DNA of 64,000 nt from Nostoc edaphicum CCNP1411 (GCF_014023275.1 NZ_CP054698.1:7649001-7713000), one strand, 5' to 3'. Positions 8,952 to 18,392 are shown, numbered from the stretch's first letter. The notes: generated from the sequence alone by a model not told the origin. Numbers and translations: made by a program.

Positions 8952-9902
8952 CTTAAATTCCTGCTACTTGCTTGCAGAGGTTGAGCAAAAAATCTACTAA
9001 ATAAATTCTTGGAAAAATTGCAGCATTCCCAATTTTGCGGAATGAGAAATTTAACTAGTTGTAAACTGCAATTGTTATTCAATTGAACTTATAAAATACA
9101 TTTATTTTAGGTTTTTGACAATTTATGTCCTATAGCACTACAGATGGGCCAGTCTTTTAAATGAAACGTGTCGCATTCAACCTAGATGCTCAAAGTAAAT
9201 TGAATCTAGGAAATTACAAGGTGTCCATTGAAAACTTTTCGCCACTCAGATGCTTTTTACAAAAAAGATTACGGCATATTGCGAAGTATTACTTCTACCT
9301 CTGGTGGGAAAATTTACTCGACTCAGCTAAATAGGATCACCAAATCTGCTGATCTAAGAATTATGCTAATTAGTGACTAAACTTTTCAGCCCGTCAAGAT
9401 TATAACTAACAGATAAATTAGATGAGATACCACAGTCGGAAAACTCTGAATCTCAACCTTAATTTCTCACGATTGTTTAACCCGCTTTGTTATTTCCCCA
9501 ATGAATGATTTAGTGTTAATGATAATTGTTTCCATTTTTACCTACGATAACTGATCAGACTTTCTCCAACTTCCATCACAAGAATCAAGGTACTACTACC
9601 AAAGATATAGAACCTAAGTTAAGTTTGTTTGTGATCCTGAATACGTTCATTATTAATAAATTTCATAACGAGCTTCCCGATTTCTTTAAGAAGTTGGGAA
9701 TCTGAGCCTTTCGATTTTAAAATTTATTGCCTATTGCTTATTACCTGCCCACGCAAGTAAATTCAAACATCAAAGCGGATTCCTATATAGTAATCCTATT
9801 TGATTTGTGAAAATCCGCGGTGTCGAGATCCCCGACTTCTCAAAGAAGTCGGGGATCTAATTTTCCACGAATGATTTAGGACTCCTATATATACTATTCT
9901 TT
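8952..9902. other. Non-coding stretch between the PAS-Crp gene and dnaN
   Basis: About 950 bp, AT-rich, with no convincing reading frame on either strand. It holds the long hairpin at 9826-9858 and a related degenerate copy near 9676-9702 (CCCGATTTCTTTAAGAAGTTGGG). The 5' part is upstream of the PAS-Crp gene and should carry its promoter; no factor site was recognised. Confidence 0.6.
9826..9858. repeat. Perfect 15-bp stem hairpin downstream of dnaN
   Basis: AGATCCCCGACTTCT (9826-9840) is exactly complementary to 9844-9858, with a 3-nt loop. It lies 45 bp past the dnaN stop. It has no T tract on the dnaN side, so it is either a dispersed hairpin repeat or a transcript-end stabiliser. Confidence 0.7.
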
Positions 9903-11066
9903 TTAACTTCTAAGTTGCACAGGCATAGCTAAATAGGTCATTTTCAAACCACCCAATGGTGTAAAAATCACTGGAGTTAGGCTTTGATTTAAATGCATTT
10001 GAATTTCGGAAGATGGTAACTCTTTCAAGCCTTCCATCAAATATTTAATGTTAAAAGCAATTTCAATGTTTTCCCCAGAAATCTGTGCCGGCATTGACTC
10101 TCTACCACTGCCCACATCTTGAGCTTCACATGATAAAGTAATTTCTTGAGCTTCGCTATCAATACTGACCTTGACAATATTATTTTTCTGATCAGCTAGT
10201 ACAGCAATCCGTTCCAAGGTGCTGACGAATTGTCGCCGTTCTATTGTCACTTGCCGCTCAAATTGGCGGGGGATTAATTGTCGATAGGCAGGATATTGCC
10301 CTTCTAATGTGCGACTAGTCAAGCGTTGGTTTTGCCATGCAAATACAACTTGACCTTGATCGAAATATAAAGCTACAGGTTCATCCGAAGAGGCGCTATG
10401 AGCTAACATTCGTTGAAGTTCGCGTAATGCCCTAGCTGGTACTGTCACTTCTAGTTGACTAGTTCCGCCTAGAGGACGCTCGTTGCTAGTTTCTACTACT
10501 GCTAGGCGATGTCCGTCGGTAGCTGCAAATTCTAGGGTATCTTGTTTAACTGTTAAATGTACTCCCGTAAGTACTTGCTTGGTTTCATCACCACTCGTAG
10601 CAAACAATGAACCCCGTAATCCCTCAATTAATGCAGCAGTGGTGAGATGGATTACTTCGGTATTTTCAATTACAGGTAGTTCGGGAAATTCTTCAGGCCC
10701 CATTGCTCGGACTTGGTAATGTCCACTCTTGGGTGTGAGTGTAACTATTAAACCCTCTCCACCGGGTGTTGCACCTGTGAGGGCTGATTCATCATCTAAA
10801 GTGATTTCGCCTTCTGGAAGACGAGAGGTGATATCTACAAGTAACTTAGCAGGAAGTGCGATCGCACCTCCTTGCCATACCTCTGCGTTAAAGCTGGTGC
10901 GGATTCCCAAGCTGAGATCAAAGGCTGTTAAACTTACCTGGTTAGTTTCAGCATCCGCTTGTAGCAGCACATTGGCAAGTACTGGATGAGTTGGTCGTGA
11001 AGGCACTGCACGACTTACGAGTGAGAGATTTGTACTGAGATCGCTTTGGGAGCAAACTAATTTCAT
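9903..11066 (-). CDS. dnaN: DNA polymerase III beta subunit (sliding clamp)
   Basis: 387 residues, the usual DnaN length, with three repeated clamp domains. It begins MKLVCSQSDLSTNLSLVSRAVPSRPTHPVLANVLL, followed by ATDGHRLAVVE in the central domain and a C-terminal PVIFTPLGGLKMTYLAMPVQL tail. The protein dimerises into a ring that tethers the replicase to DNA and is the docking site for other replication and repair factors. No dnaA lies beside it on either side in the window, and I found no cluster of DnaA boxes, so this is not evidence for oriC. It is divergently oriented from the phytochrome gene, with about 320 bp between starts. Confidence 0.97.
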   Translation of the reverse strand: MKLVCSQSDLSTNLSLVSRAVPSRPTHPVLANVLLQADAETNQVSLTAFDLSLGIRTSFNAEVWQGGAIALPAKLLVDITSRLPEGEITLDDESALTGATPGGEGLIVTLTPKSGHYQVRAMGPEEFPELPVIENTEVIHLTTAALIEGLRGSLFATSGDETKQVLTGVHLTVKQDTLEFAATDGHRLAVVETSNERPLGGTSQLEVTVPARALRELQRMLAHSASSDEPVALYFDQGQVVFAWQNQRLTSRTLEGQYPAYRQLIPRQFERQVTIERRQFVSTLERIAVLADQKNNIVKVSIDSEAQEITLSCEAQDVGSGRESMPAQISGENIEIAFNIKYLMEGLKELPSSEIQMHLNQSLTPVIFTPLGGLKMTYLAMPVQLRS

Positions 11067-11390
11067 AAGTCAGATTCAGCTGGTGAAAGATATCCTAACA
11101 CCCTTATTGCTCATAGGCGATCGCTGTTTTTGAGTTAGTGCGTAGGCGGAGGCTGGGAACGAGGAAATGCTTATCAAGCTAGGTTTTTAGGACTTGTGTG
11201 TATACCGTAGCCAATACATACGGGGAGGGTTAGAGTGGGATATTTTTGTACTTCATTAACTTGCAATCTGCTGCAACCGTAATAAGTACAGTTGAGATGC
11301 GATCGCATTCATAACTTATCGGCATATACTTTAAAGAAATGTGACATTTAATTGCGCTATTGTAAAAGTCAGCTTTACATAAGTTCAGTT
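11067..11390. other. Divergent intergenic region, dnaN / phytochrome
   Basis: No gene. It contains a solo end of the CTACGGTGTACACACAAG repeat family (near 11191-11213, as GACTTGTGTGTATACCGTAG) and a HIP1-like GCGATCGC. Promoters for both flanking genes should lie here but no clear -35/-10 pair was picked out. Confidence 0.5.
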
Positions 11391-13706
11391 ATGAGCCAGC
11401 CTGAATATACTACAGCCCAAGCAACAGCCCTGACTAACCACGATCGCAAACCTATTCACATACCTGGCTCTATTCAACCTCATGGAGTTCTACTAGCACT
11501 CAGTACTCAGCTAGAGATACTGCAAGTTAGCAACAATACCCAAGCATATTTGGGCAAGGAGCCAGAAGATTTACTTGGCAAGCCTTTGAGCTATTTACTT
11601 AACTCTTTGCAAGTGGAAACTGTTAAGCAGTGCTTGGTGAAAAAAATTGGCAGTGCTAATGCTTTCAAAGTATTAATAAATACCTCGCATGAGGAACGAT
11701 ACTTTGACGCTATTGCTCATCGTACAGAAGAGGCTGTGATTCTGGAGCTAGAACCTACTGACTCAAAATCGGAGTTGAGTTTCTTAAGCTTCCATACTTT
11801 GGCAGGTGTTGCGATCGCAAAAATGCAAAGCACATCCAATCTGATAGAATTTTTGCATTTAATAGCTGAAGAAGTCCAAAAAATCATTGGTTTTGATCGG
11901 GTGATGGTCTATCAATTTGACCAGTCAGAAGCGGGTTCTGTTGTTGCAGAAGTCAAACGGGAAGATTTATCACCTTATTTAGGACTCCACTATCCCGCTA
12001 CAGACATTCCGGCTCAGGCTAGGGAGTTATACACGCGCTGCTTTCTCCGATTTCTCCCTGATTTGACTGCCGAACCTGTCAAACTAATTCCAACGGAAAA
12101 CCCGACAACACATCAGCATCTTGACTTAAGCTACTGTCTACTACGGAGTTTTGATTGGTGTTGTGCAGAATATCATCAAAATATGGGAGTAAAAGCTCTT
12201 TTGGTGATTTCGCTCATTCAAGAGCAGAAGCTTTGGGGATTAATATCCTGTCACCATCAAACACCAAAGTATATTTCTTACGAAGTCCGCAAGATGTGCG
12301 AATTTTTGGGACAAATCGTCTCTTCAGAATTAGCGCACAAAATTAGTCACTCAGAATGGGATTATAAGGTAAAACTCAAATCGCTACAGTCCGAGTTCCT
12401 TGAGTCTATTTCCCAAGCAGACAATTTTATCGATGCTCTAATTAAACCTGAAATCCGCTTGCTCGATCTTGTTAGTGCCTCTGGAGCGGCAGTTTGTCTA
12501 GATAATGAAATTACCCTTGTGGGAACAACACCGAATATTGATGAAGTTCGGGCGCTCATTGAATGGGCGGATATCCAAGTTAGTGACAACTTGTTTTCCA
12601 CTGATTCTCTACCCAAGCTTTACCCAGAGGCGCTGAGATTTAAAGATACTGCGAGTGGTTTGCTGCTACTGCGGATTTCTAAAATTCGCCGCTATTACAT
12701 CCTTTGGTTTCGTCCTGAAGTTCTCCAAACGGTACACTGGGCTGGAAATCCACAGGAATCTATTCAAACCAAGGCAGATGGTAGCCATACTTTATCTCCA
12801 CGAAAATCTTTTGAACAATGGCAAGAAACGGTTAGATTAACCTCTCTACCTTGGAAAGCTTGTGAACTTGATAGTGCGATCGCTCTCAATAATGCGATCG
12901 TTGGTATTGTACTCTCAAAGGCGGATGAGTTAGCTAAAATCAACCTGGAGTTAGAGCGCAGCAACCAAGAACTAGCATCCTTTGCCTACGCCGCTTCCCA
13001 TGATCTCAAGGAACCTTTGCGGGGCATTTATAACTTCTCGACAGTGCTGCTAGAAGATTATGGTCAACTATTAGATGATGAAGGAATTGAGTGCTTGCAA
13101 ACAGTAGTCTCATTGTCTGTACGCATGGAAACTCTCATTAATGCTTTGCTGCGACTCTCACAGTTAGGACAAGCGCACCTGCGAGAGCAAGCAACTAACC
13201 TCAACGAATTACTCACCCAAGTAATTGAAGTCTTTCGTGCTAGTCGCCAAGACTCTGGACTGATGGATATTCGTATTCCTCGGCCTTTGCCAACAGTTCA
13301 GTGTGACCGAGTTCTCGTTAATGAAGTCTTCAGTAATCTGCTTGGTAATGCCTTCAAATACAACGATAAAGCAAAGCAATGGGTTGAGATTGGCTATCTT
13401 TCTCAAGAAGAAGCAGAGGGGCGGAGGGAGCAGGGGGAGACAAGGGGAATAACCCATGCCCAATGCCCAATGCCCCATGCCCCATACCCAATCTTTTATA
13501 TCCGCGATAACGGTATTGGAATTCCACAGCATCACCTAGAAACCATTTTTAGATTATTTAAGCGGCTCCATTCCCAGGAAAAATACGGTGGAGGAGCAGG
13601 TGCTGGACTAGCTATTGTTAAGAAGATTGTTGAGCTTCACAACGGTAAAATTTGGGTTGAATCTACCCTAGGCGTTGGCTCAATGTTCTATTTTACGCTG
13701 GAATAG
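11391..13706 (+). CDS. Cyanobacterial phytochrome-like histidine kinase (PAS-GAF-PHY-HisKA-HATPase)
   Basis: 771 residues from the ATG at 11391; an upstream in-frame TTG at 11352 adds only residues atypical of the family. The PAS domain starts with HIPGSIQPHGVLLAL. The GAF domain has PATDIPAQARELY (the phytochrome P-x-SDIP motif) and SFDWCCAEYHQNMGVKA, where Cys257 aligns with the bilin-binding Cys of Cph1. The next residue, normally His, is Cys258. PHY follows, then HisKA with phospho-acceptor His537 in AASHDLKEPL and an HATPase with N-box NLLGNAFKYN and DNGIGIP. It is a red/far-red photosensor kinase, and a CheY-like partner follows 52 bp downstream. The HATPase domain carries an in-frame repeat insertion (see separate entry) that lengthens a loop just before DNGIGIP. 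Confidence 0.92.
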   Translation: MSQPEYTTAQATALTNHDRKPIHIPGSIQPHGVLLALSTQLEILQVSNNTQAYLGKEPEDLLGKPLSYLLNSLQVETVKQCLVKKIGSANAFKVLINTSHEERYFDAIAHRTEEAVILELEPTDSKSELSFLSFHTLAGVAIAKMQSTSNLIEFLHLIAEEVQKIIGFDRVMVYQFDQSEAGSVVAEVKREDLSPYLGLHYPATDIPAQARELYTRCFLRFLPDLTAEPVKLIPTENPTTHQHLDLSYCLLRSFDWCCAEYHQNMGVKALLVISLIQEQKLWGLISCHHQTPKYISYEVRKMCEFLGQIVSSELAHKISHSEWDYKVKLKSLQSEFLESISQADNFIDALIKPEIRLLDLVSASGAAVCLDNEITLVGTTPNIDEVRALIEWADIQVSDNLFSTDSLPKLYPEALRFKDTASGLLLLRISKIRRYYILWFRPEVLQTVHWAGNPQESIQTKADGSHTLSPRKSFEQWQETVRLTSLPWKACELDSAIALNNAIVGIVLSKADELAKINLELERSNQELASFAYAASHDLKEPLRGIYNFSTVLLEDYGQLLDDEGIECLQTVVSLSVRMETLINALLRLSQLGQAHLREQATNLNELLTQVIEVFRASRQDSGLMDIRIPRPLPTVQCDRVLVNEVFSNLLGNAFKYNDKAKQWVEIGYLSQEEAEGRREQGETRGITHAQCPMPHAPYPIFYIRDNGIGIPQHHLETIFRLFKRLHSQEKYGGGAGAGLAIVKKIVELHNGKIWVESTLGVGSMFYFTLE
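13413..13492 (+). repeat. Small dispersed repeat inserted in frame in the phytochrome kinase domain
   Basis: G-rich then C-rich low-complexity DNA of the form GGGGAGACAAGGGGAATAAC, then CCATGCCCAATGCCC repeated. It encodes EEAEGRREQGETRGITHAQ and a proline/histidine run between GYLS and FYIRDNGIG. The same sequence type occurs in the hybrid kinase (15300-15405) and intergenically at 25595-25682 and 32236-32322. Confidence 0.8.
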
Positions 13707-13758
13707 TTTAAGATAATGACTAAATATGTATTTTTGTTAAGCTCTTTTAAGACCACGA

Positions 13759-14232
13759 ATGACAAAAAAACTTCATGAACCGCTGCTCGTTGTTGAGGAC
13801 AGCAATGAAGATTTTCGGATGCTGCAACGCCTCATGCGGCGCATGGCTGTCCAAAACCCCATACACCGTTGTACTAATGGAGATGAGGTTTTAGAGTTCC
13901 TCTATCAACTGGGGAAAGATGCCTACGCTAAGGGCGAAGACTTACCCAACTCTAAAGTAGCATTACGACCCTCTGTGATCTTGCTCGATCTCAATCTGCC
14001 AGGTATTGATGGCCGTGAGATTTTAGATCGGCTCAAGCAAGACAAGAGTTTCAAGGGAATTCCCATCGTTGTTTTTACCACATCATCTAACCCCAAGGAT
14101 ATTGAATTGTGCTACCAAAAGGGCGCAAATGGATATCTGGTAAAGCCGATGGATGCTCAGGAATTAAAAAAGACGATCCAGGCATTTGTGGACTACTGGC
14201 TTGAAGCCAATACGCCGCCCGTCTTGGATTAA
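13759..14232 (+). CDS. CheY-like response regulator, phytochrome partner (Rcp1-like)
   Basis: 157 residues, a single receiver domain with no output domain. Acidic pocket residues are in VVEDSNEDF, the phospho-acceptor is Asp77 in VILLDLNLPG, Thr is in VVFTTSS and the conserved Lys is in LVKPMD. The long loop between helix 1 and strand 3 (LGKDAYAKGEDLPNSKVALRPSV) is typical of Rcp1-type regulators that follow cyanobacterial phytochrome genes. It starts 52 bp after the phytochrome stop on the same strand, which supports a cognate pair. Confidence 0.92.
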   Translation: MTKKLHEPLLVVEDSNEDFRMLQRLMRRMAVQNPIHRCTNGDEVLEFLYQLGKDAYAKGEDLPNSKVALRPSVILLDLNLPGIDGREILDRLKQDKSFKGIPIVVFTTSSNPKDIELCYQKGANGYLVKPMDAQELKKTIQAFVDYWLEANTPPVLD

Positions 14233-14494
14233 TTTGTTTATTTTCTGCTGATGAGACAGTAGGGACAATGGGATAACTAAGGAGACGGCTCAGAGGACAC
14301 AGCGACATTTTCCTCTTTGAGTCACTGTGTCTGCTTGTCTCTGATAGATGTGTTTTCCCCATTTTCCTGTTTTTTACTGATGCTCGACTGCTTGTATTAC
14401 TTTAGAATTACTAAAGAATTTAAGATTTTATTTATACTTATTTTATATTATTTTTAGAATTATGCAATAAAAACACAATCTGGATAAAAGGGAT

Positions 14495-14648
14495 CTATAT
14501 GGCTCTGACTTTTCACGTTATGTGGAAAACCTAACCCCCTAACCCCCTTCCCGATGCGGGAAGGGAGAAATTCAAAGTCTCTCATCCTTTTAGGAGAGAG
14601 ATTTAGAGAGAGGTTTTCCAGATGGCGTGAAAAGTCAGCTATATGGCT
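14495..14648. mobile_element. MITE with 13-bp perfect TIRs and a 10-bp direct repeat
   Basis: CTGACTTTTCACG (14505-14517) is the exact inverted complement of 14626-14638, and similarity continues inward to GGAAAACCT on both sides. The element is flanked by the direct repeat CTATATGGCT at 14495-14504 and 14639-14648, a likely target duplication. The inside has CCCCTAACCCCCTTCCC-type DNA and a GGAGAGAG hairpin, with no gene. It lies immediately upstream of the hybrid kinase, whose start is 20 bp beyond it. Confidence 0.8.
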
Positions 14649-14667
14649 CCCTGATCCTCATAACCTT

Positions 14668-16392
14668 ATGTTGGACATACGGACGCTACTCATCATCGAT
14701 GATTGTGCCGCCGATCGAAAAATCTATCGTCGGTATCTTTTGAAAGATCCGCACCAGTCCTACCAGATTTTGGAGGCAGATTGTGCCGAAGATGGACTTG
14801 CTTTGTGCCAAAAAGTCCGCTGCGATGTCATTCTGCTGGATTTTTGCCTACCTGATATGAGTGGGTTAGAACTCTTCGATCAGATGCAGCAGGAGATATT
14901 TGAGACTTCTGTCCCCGTAATTATGTTGACAGGGCGTGGCGATGAAGAGGTTGCTGTGCAAGTAATGAAACGGGGTGCTTTGGATTATTTAGTCAAGCAA
15001 CATTTGACACAGGATGTGCTGCAACTAGCAGTCCGCAACGCCATTAAGCAATCGTGCTTGCAAGCCCAACTCCAGAAAACTCAAGATAGACAGCGCCTAA
15101 TTGCCACGACTGCTTTACGAATTCGCCAGTCTCTTAACTTAGAGCAAATTTTGAATACGGCTGTAGCCGAGGTACAGCAACTCCTGAAGTGCGATCGCGT
15201 GATGGTCTATCAGTTCGCCCCAGATGCAGACGGTAAAATAGTTGCCTCATCAGTTGAATCATACCGCACTGTCGAATTGTGCGATCGCATTGGTGCGGGG
15301 ACTGGCGAAGAAGCTGGGGAGCAGGGAGCAGGGAGCAGGGGGAAAATTCCTCTCCTCTGCACTCTTCCCCCTGCTCCCATGTCTAATCCCCAATACCCAA
15401 TCCCTTATATTTATGAGCTTGGCTTGTGTAATTGTGTCAGCCTAAAAGAGCAATTTAATACTAAAGCAAATCTCGTAGTTCCAATTAATCTGAGTAATAA
15501 TGGGAACCCAACGCCCAAGCTTTGGGGTTTATTGATTGCTCACCATAATTCTGGGGAACGACACTGGCAAACTGATGATGCGGAGATGCTCAATGAAGTA
15601 TCAGTGCAACTAGCGATCGCTATTCAACAGGCGGAATTGTTAGCCCAAACTCAAGCAGCCCTTGCCAAAGAAAAGCAACTCAATGTATTTAAATCCCAAA
15701 TTATTGCAACGGTTTCCCATGAGTATCGCACGCCGCTAACTTCAATTTTGGCGGCTGCATCAACTTTGGCAAAACATAGTCAGCAACTAGATGAGTCTAA
15801 ACAACAGAGGTTTTTGGGAATCATTGAACAGAAAGCAAGGTATATGTCCAAACTTGTGGATAATATGCTTCTGGTTAACCAATTTGAACTAGAAAAACCC
15901 AAGTTTAAACCAATCCCACTCGATTTACTACATTTTTTCTCCGACCTCATAGAACAAGAGCGAGAAACAGCAGGCGATCGCCACGAATTGATTTTTAAAA
16001 TTACTGGCAAAAACCAGGAATTTTGGGGCGATCGCGGACTTTTACAGCAAATTTTTATTAACTTAATATCCAATGCAATTAAGTACTCTCCAGATGGAGG
16101 TACTGTGGAATTCCACCTCATCAGTAAAGAATCAGAAGTAATCTTTTACATCAAAGATCAGGGAATTGGCATCCCGATAGCAGATCAAGAAAATTTGTTT
16201 CAATCCTTCAGTCGTGGAAGTAACGTTGACACAATTCCTGGTACAGGCTTAGGGCTAGCGATCGCTAAAGGTTGTGTTGAGTTACATGGTGGTAATATTA
16301 CCTTGTCTAGTGAAGTGGGGCAAGGAACTAAAGTTACAGTCAACTTACCGAAGATATGCCCAATAGGTCAACTATCCCCATCATCAACTTGA
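14668..16392 (+). CDS. Hybrid sensor kinase: receiver-GAF-HisKA-HATPase
   Basis: 574 residues from the ATG at 14668; the open frame reaches back to 14554, but that part is the MITE. The receiver domain at the N-terminus has LLIIDDCAADR, phospho-acceptor Asp58 in VILLDFCLPD and Lys in YLVKQ. A phytochrome-type GAF follows (CDRVMVYQFAPDADGKIVAS), interrupted by an in-frame repeat. Next come HisKA (TVSHEYRTPL) and HATPase (NLISNAIKYSPDGG, DQGIGIP, GTGLGLAIAKG). GAF lacks an obvious chromophore Cys in the usual DxCF motif. It probably receives phosphate from, or crosstalks with, the upstream phytochrome pair. Output is unknown. Confidence 0.9.
   Translation: MLDIRTLLIIDDCAADRKIYRRYLLKDPHQSYQILEADCAEDGLALCQKVRCDVILLDFCLPDMSGLELFDQMQQEIFETSVPVIMLTGRGDEEVAVQVMKRGALDYLVKQHLTQDVLQLAVRNAIKQSCLQAQLQKTQDRQRLIATTALRIRQSLNLEQILNTAVAEVQQLLKCDRVMVYQFAPDADGKIVASSVESYRTVELCDRIGAGTGEEAGEQGAGSRGKIPLLCTLPPAPMSNPQYPIPYIYELGLCNCVSLKEQFNTKANLVVPINLSNNGNPTPKLWGLLIAHHNSGERHWQTDDAEMLNEVSVQLAIAIQQAELLAQTQAALAKEKQLNVFKSQIIATVSHEYRTPLTSILAAASTLAKHSQQLDESKQQRFLGIIEQKARYMSKLVDNMLLVNQFELEKPKFKPIPLDLLHFFSDLIEQERETAGDRHELIFKITGKNQEFWGDRGLLQQIFINLISNAIKYSPDGGTVEFHLISKESEVIFYIKDQGIGIPIADQENLFQSFSRGSNVDTIPGTGLGLAIAKGCVELHGGNITLSSEVGQGTKVTVNLPKICPIGQLSPSST
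15300..15405 (+). repeat. Small dispersed repeat inserted in frame in the hybrid-kinase GAF domain
   Basis: GGGGAGCAGGGAGCAGGGAG followed by a C-rich complement (CTCTTCCCCCTGCTCCC) and CCCAATACCCAATCCC. It encodes EEAGEQGAGSRGKIPLLC and a proline-rich stretch between DRIGAG and YIYELGLCN. The reading frame is kept. The two arms are partly complementary, so the transcript could form a hairpin. Confidence 0.8.
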
Positions 16393-16393
16393 T

Positions 16394-16903
16394 CTAATCT
16401 CTAATTTCTATCTTGCTAATCAGCCATTCTTTGATTGTTTTTCCGCAAGGTTCAGAACTTTGGCAATCACTGACGTTTTCTATCTGATAATACATTCGTA
16501 CTTTTTTATTCACGTATTTCTCTGGTTCGCAAACATCAAATGTTGCACCGACACCTTCATGTAATTTACCATTCTCATCGAGAACAGTAACGTAACATTT
16601 TAAGTCTCCATTTTGCATCTCTTTGATAGTACCCAATGTCGGTTTATCGTTAGGAACTTCATTAGTTTTATTGTTTTTAATAGGTGTTTTTTCATTTGAT
16701 GTTGAATTACTAGTTTTTTTGCTAGCTTCGATATTATCTATCTTTTCTTTATTTGCAGAGATAGATTCAGAATTAACTGGAGTAATTGTTGCAGTCTTTG
16801 CTTGATTAACTTGATTTTGTTGAGAAGCAGTATTGCCATCGCCACAACTTGCAATCAACATAGAACAAAGAATTAATGTAGTAGTGAAGATTGTTTTTTT
16901 CAT
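16394..16903 (-). CDS. Hypothetical lipoprotein
   Basis: 169 residues. A lipoprotein signal with lipobox LIASC (Cys20) is followed by a low-complexity Asn/Thr/Lys/Ser linker to about residue 85. A compact C-terminal domain has four Cys residues (LKCYV, DVCEPE, DCQSSEPCG), suggesting disulfides outside the cytoplasm. No family recognised. It converges tail to tail with the hybrid kinase, with 1 bp between stops. Confidence 0.7.
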   Translation of the reverse strand: MKKTIFTTTLILCSMLIASCGDGNTASQQNQVNQAKTATITPVNSESISANKEKIDNIEASKKTSNSTSNEKTPIKNNKTNEVPNDKPTLGTIKEMQNGDLKCYVTVLDENGKLHEGVGATFDVCEPEKYVNKKVRMYYQIENVSDCQSSEPCGKTIKEWLISKIEIRD

Positions 16904-17035
16904 TTTATGAATTTTCTATAAAATTTCTTTATTAATTACAATAATATGTATTGTCACTTATAAGTGACATCGTGGTATTTACTGTACATGCTCAACGTTA
17001 TCTGCGTTTTTTGTGCATTATTCGGTAAAGTACTT

Positions 17036-17379
17036 ATACCGTTTATTTGTGAAGTTGCATATATTTACCCCCCTTAATCCCCCCGATGCATTGGGGGGAA
17101 AAAAGAAATCTAGTTCCCTCCCCTTGTAAAGCTACAGTGTACACACAAGTCTGAAATAGCTGATTAACCAAGGTTTTACCCCACCCTAGCCCTCCGGGAG
17201 GGAACTAGATTTTCCGGCTTCCCCCCAATGCATCGGGGGGATTGAGGGGGGTAATTCGACTTGTGTGTACACCGTAGCCTTGTAAAGGGGAGGGTTAGGG
17301 TGGGGTAAAACCAGCGATTTCAGGCTTGTGTGTACAGCGTAGCCCTTAGCAAGGGTGCATCTTCATACAGAATTGGTAT
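17036..17379. mobile_element. Outer miniature element with ATACC...GGTAT ends
   Basis: It starts ATACCGTTTATTTGTGAAGT and ends GAATTGGTAT. The first and last 24 bp are imperfect inverted repeats (common core GAAG-TGCA). Inside are TTACCCCCCTTAATCCCCCC runs and an inserted second element at 17132-17277. Related copies are at 22995-23207 and, more degraded, about 18582-18895. Confidence 0.65.
17132..17277. mobile_element. MITE, CTACGGTGTACACACAAG family, copy A
   Basis: It begins CTACAGTGTACACACAAGTC and ends GACTTGTGTGTACACCGTAG, near-perfect terminal inverted repeats. It is flanked by CCTTGTAAAG at 17122-17131 and again at 17278-17287. Excising it restores a continuous CCTCCCCTTGTAAAGGGGAG repeat, which demonstrates insertion. 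Confidence 0.85.
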
Positions 17380-17507
17380 TAGAGAATGTATTTAGCCTAG
17401 TTGATGTGTATAAATTAATGCTTAATTAAGCCTTGATTACCAAATATTAATGCTTTGGGCATTAAATGAGTATTTAATAGAGTTTAGAAGCTGTAAGTAT
17501 TGATTTT

Positions 17508-18392
17508 GTGTTATTTCAAGGTTTTCTCAACTTAAACAAACCATCTGACTGGACTTCCCACGACTGCGTAGCGCGGGTGCGAAAATTATTGCGCCTCAAA
17601 CGTGTAGGACATGCGGGAACCTTAGATCCAGCCGCTACAGGGGTTTTACCGATCGCACTTGGTAAAGCCACAAGACTATTGCAATATCTCCCAGAAAACA
17701 AAGCTTACAAGGCTACGATTCGCCTGGGTGTGCGGACTACAACCGATGATTTAGAAGGTGAAATCATCAATTCTCAACCTTGTGCTGGATTGAGTTTGGC
17801 AGAGGTGAAAACTGTACTGGCACAATTTGAAGGCAAGATTGAGCAAATACCACCGAGTTACAGTGCAATTCAAGTAGATGGTAAACGCCTCTACGATTTA
17901 GCACGTAAAGGTGAAATAGTGGAAGTTCCAGTGCGGACAGTGGAAATTTTTCACATAGAAATTTTGGACTGGAGAGAAGGAGATTTTCCCGAATTGGATG
18001 TTGCGATCGCATGTGGATCTGGTACATATATTAGAGCGATCGCTCGTGACTTAGGTGCAATCTTAAAAACAGGTGGCACTCTTGCGGCTTTAATCCGCAC
18101 CCAAAGCAGTGGTTTCGATTTAACAGATAGTCTCACTTTGAGCGACTTAGAAACTAAACTGCAAGCCGGGACATTTCAACCTTTTGCCCCTGATGCAGCC
18201 TTGCAACATTTGTTGTCTGTTACTTTACCAGCAACATCTGCTCAAAAATGGTGTCAAGGTCAGCGAGTTTCTCTAAATTCTGATGTTACTGGGATGGTGC
18301 GAGTTTACGAAGAAGAGACTCGCTTTTTGGGTGTTGGAGAATTACAAGATGAAGTGTTGATTCCTCAAATGGTTTTTGAACCAATTTCTTGA
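17508..18392 (+). CDS. truB: tRNA pseudouridine(55) synthase
   Basis: 294 residues with a GTG start ([19 protein letters not shown]). The catalytic Asp is in [16 protein letters not shown], followed by the TruB motifs [39 protein letters not shown] and [15 protein letters not shown]. It isomerises U55 in the T-loop of most tRNAs. Length and order match bacterial TruB. It is flanked by repeat-rich spacers and not in an evident operon. Confidence 0.96.
   Translation: MLFQGFLNLNKPSDWTSHDCVARVRKLLRLKRVGHAGTLDPAATGVLPIALGKATRLLQYLPENKAYKATIRLGVRTTTDDLEGEIINSQPCAGLSLAEVKTVLAQFEGKIEQIPPSYSAIQVDGKRLYDLARKGEIVEVPVRTVEIFHIEILDWREGDFPELDVAIACGSGTYIRAIARDLGAILKTGGTLAALIRTQSSGFDLTDSLTLSDLETKLQAGTFQPFAPDAALQHLLSVTLPATSAQKWCQGQRVSLNSDVTGMVRVYEEETRFLGVGELQDEVLIPQMVFEPIS

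Larger units (their letters stand above)
16904..17507. other. Repeat-filled region upstream of truB
   Basis: No gene. Nearly all of 17036-17379 is a composite of nested repeats (next two entries). The remaining AT-rich DNA on each side should hold the promoters of the lipoprotein gene and truB. Confidence 0.6.

Noticed and set aside
9903..11390. Replication origin next to dnaN
   Set aside because: No dnaA beside it and no cluster of TTATCCACA-like boxes seen.
13209..13535. Minus-strand frame with WGMGHWALGMGYSP repeats
   Set aside because: Antisense of the phytochrome gene with its inserted CCCATGCCC repeat.
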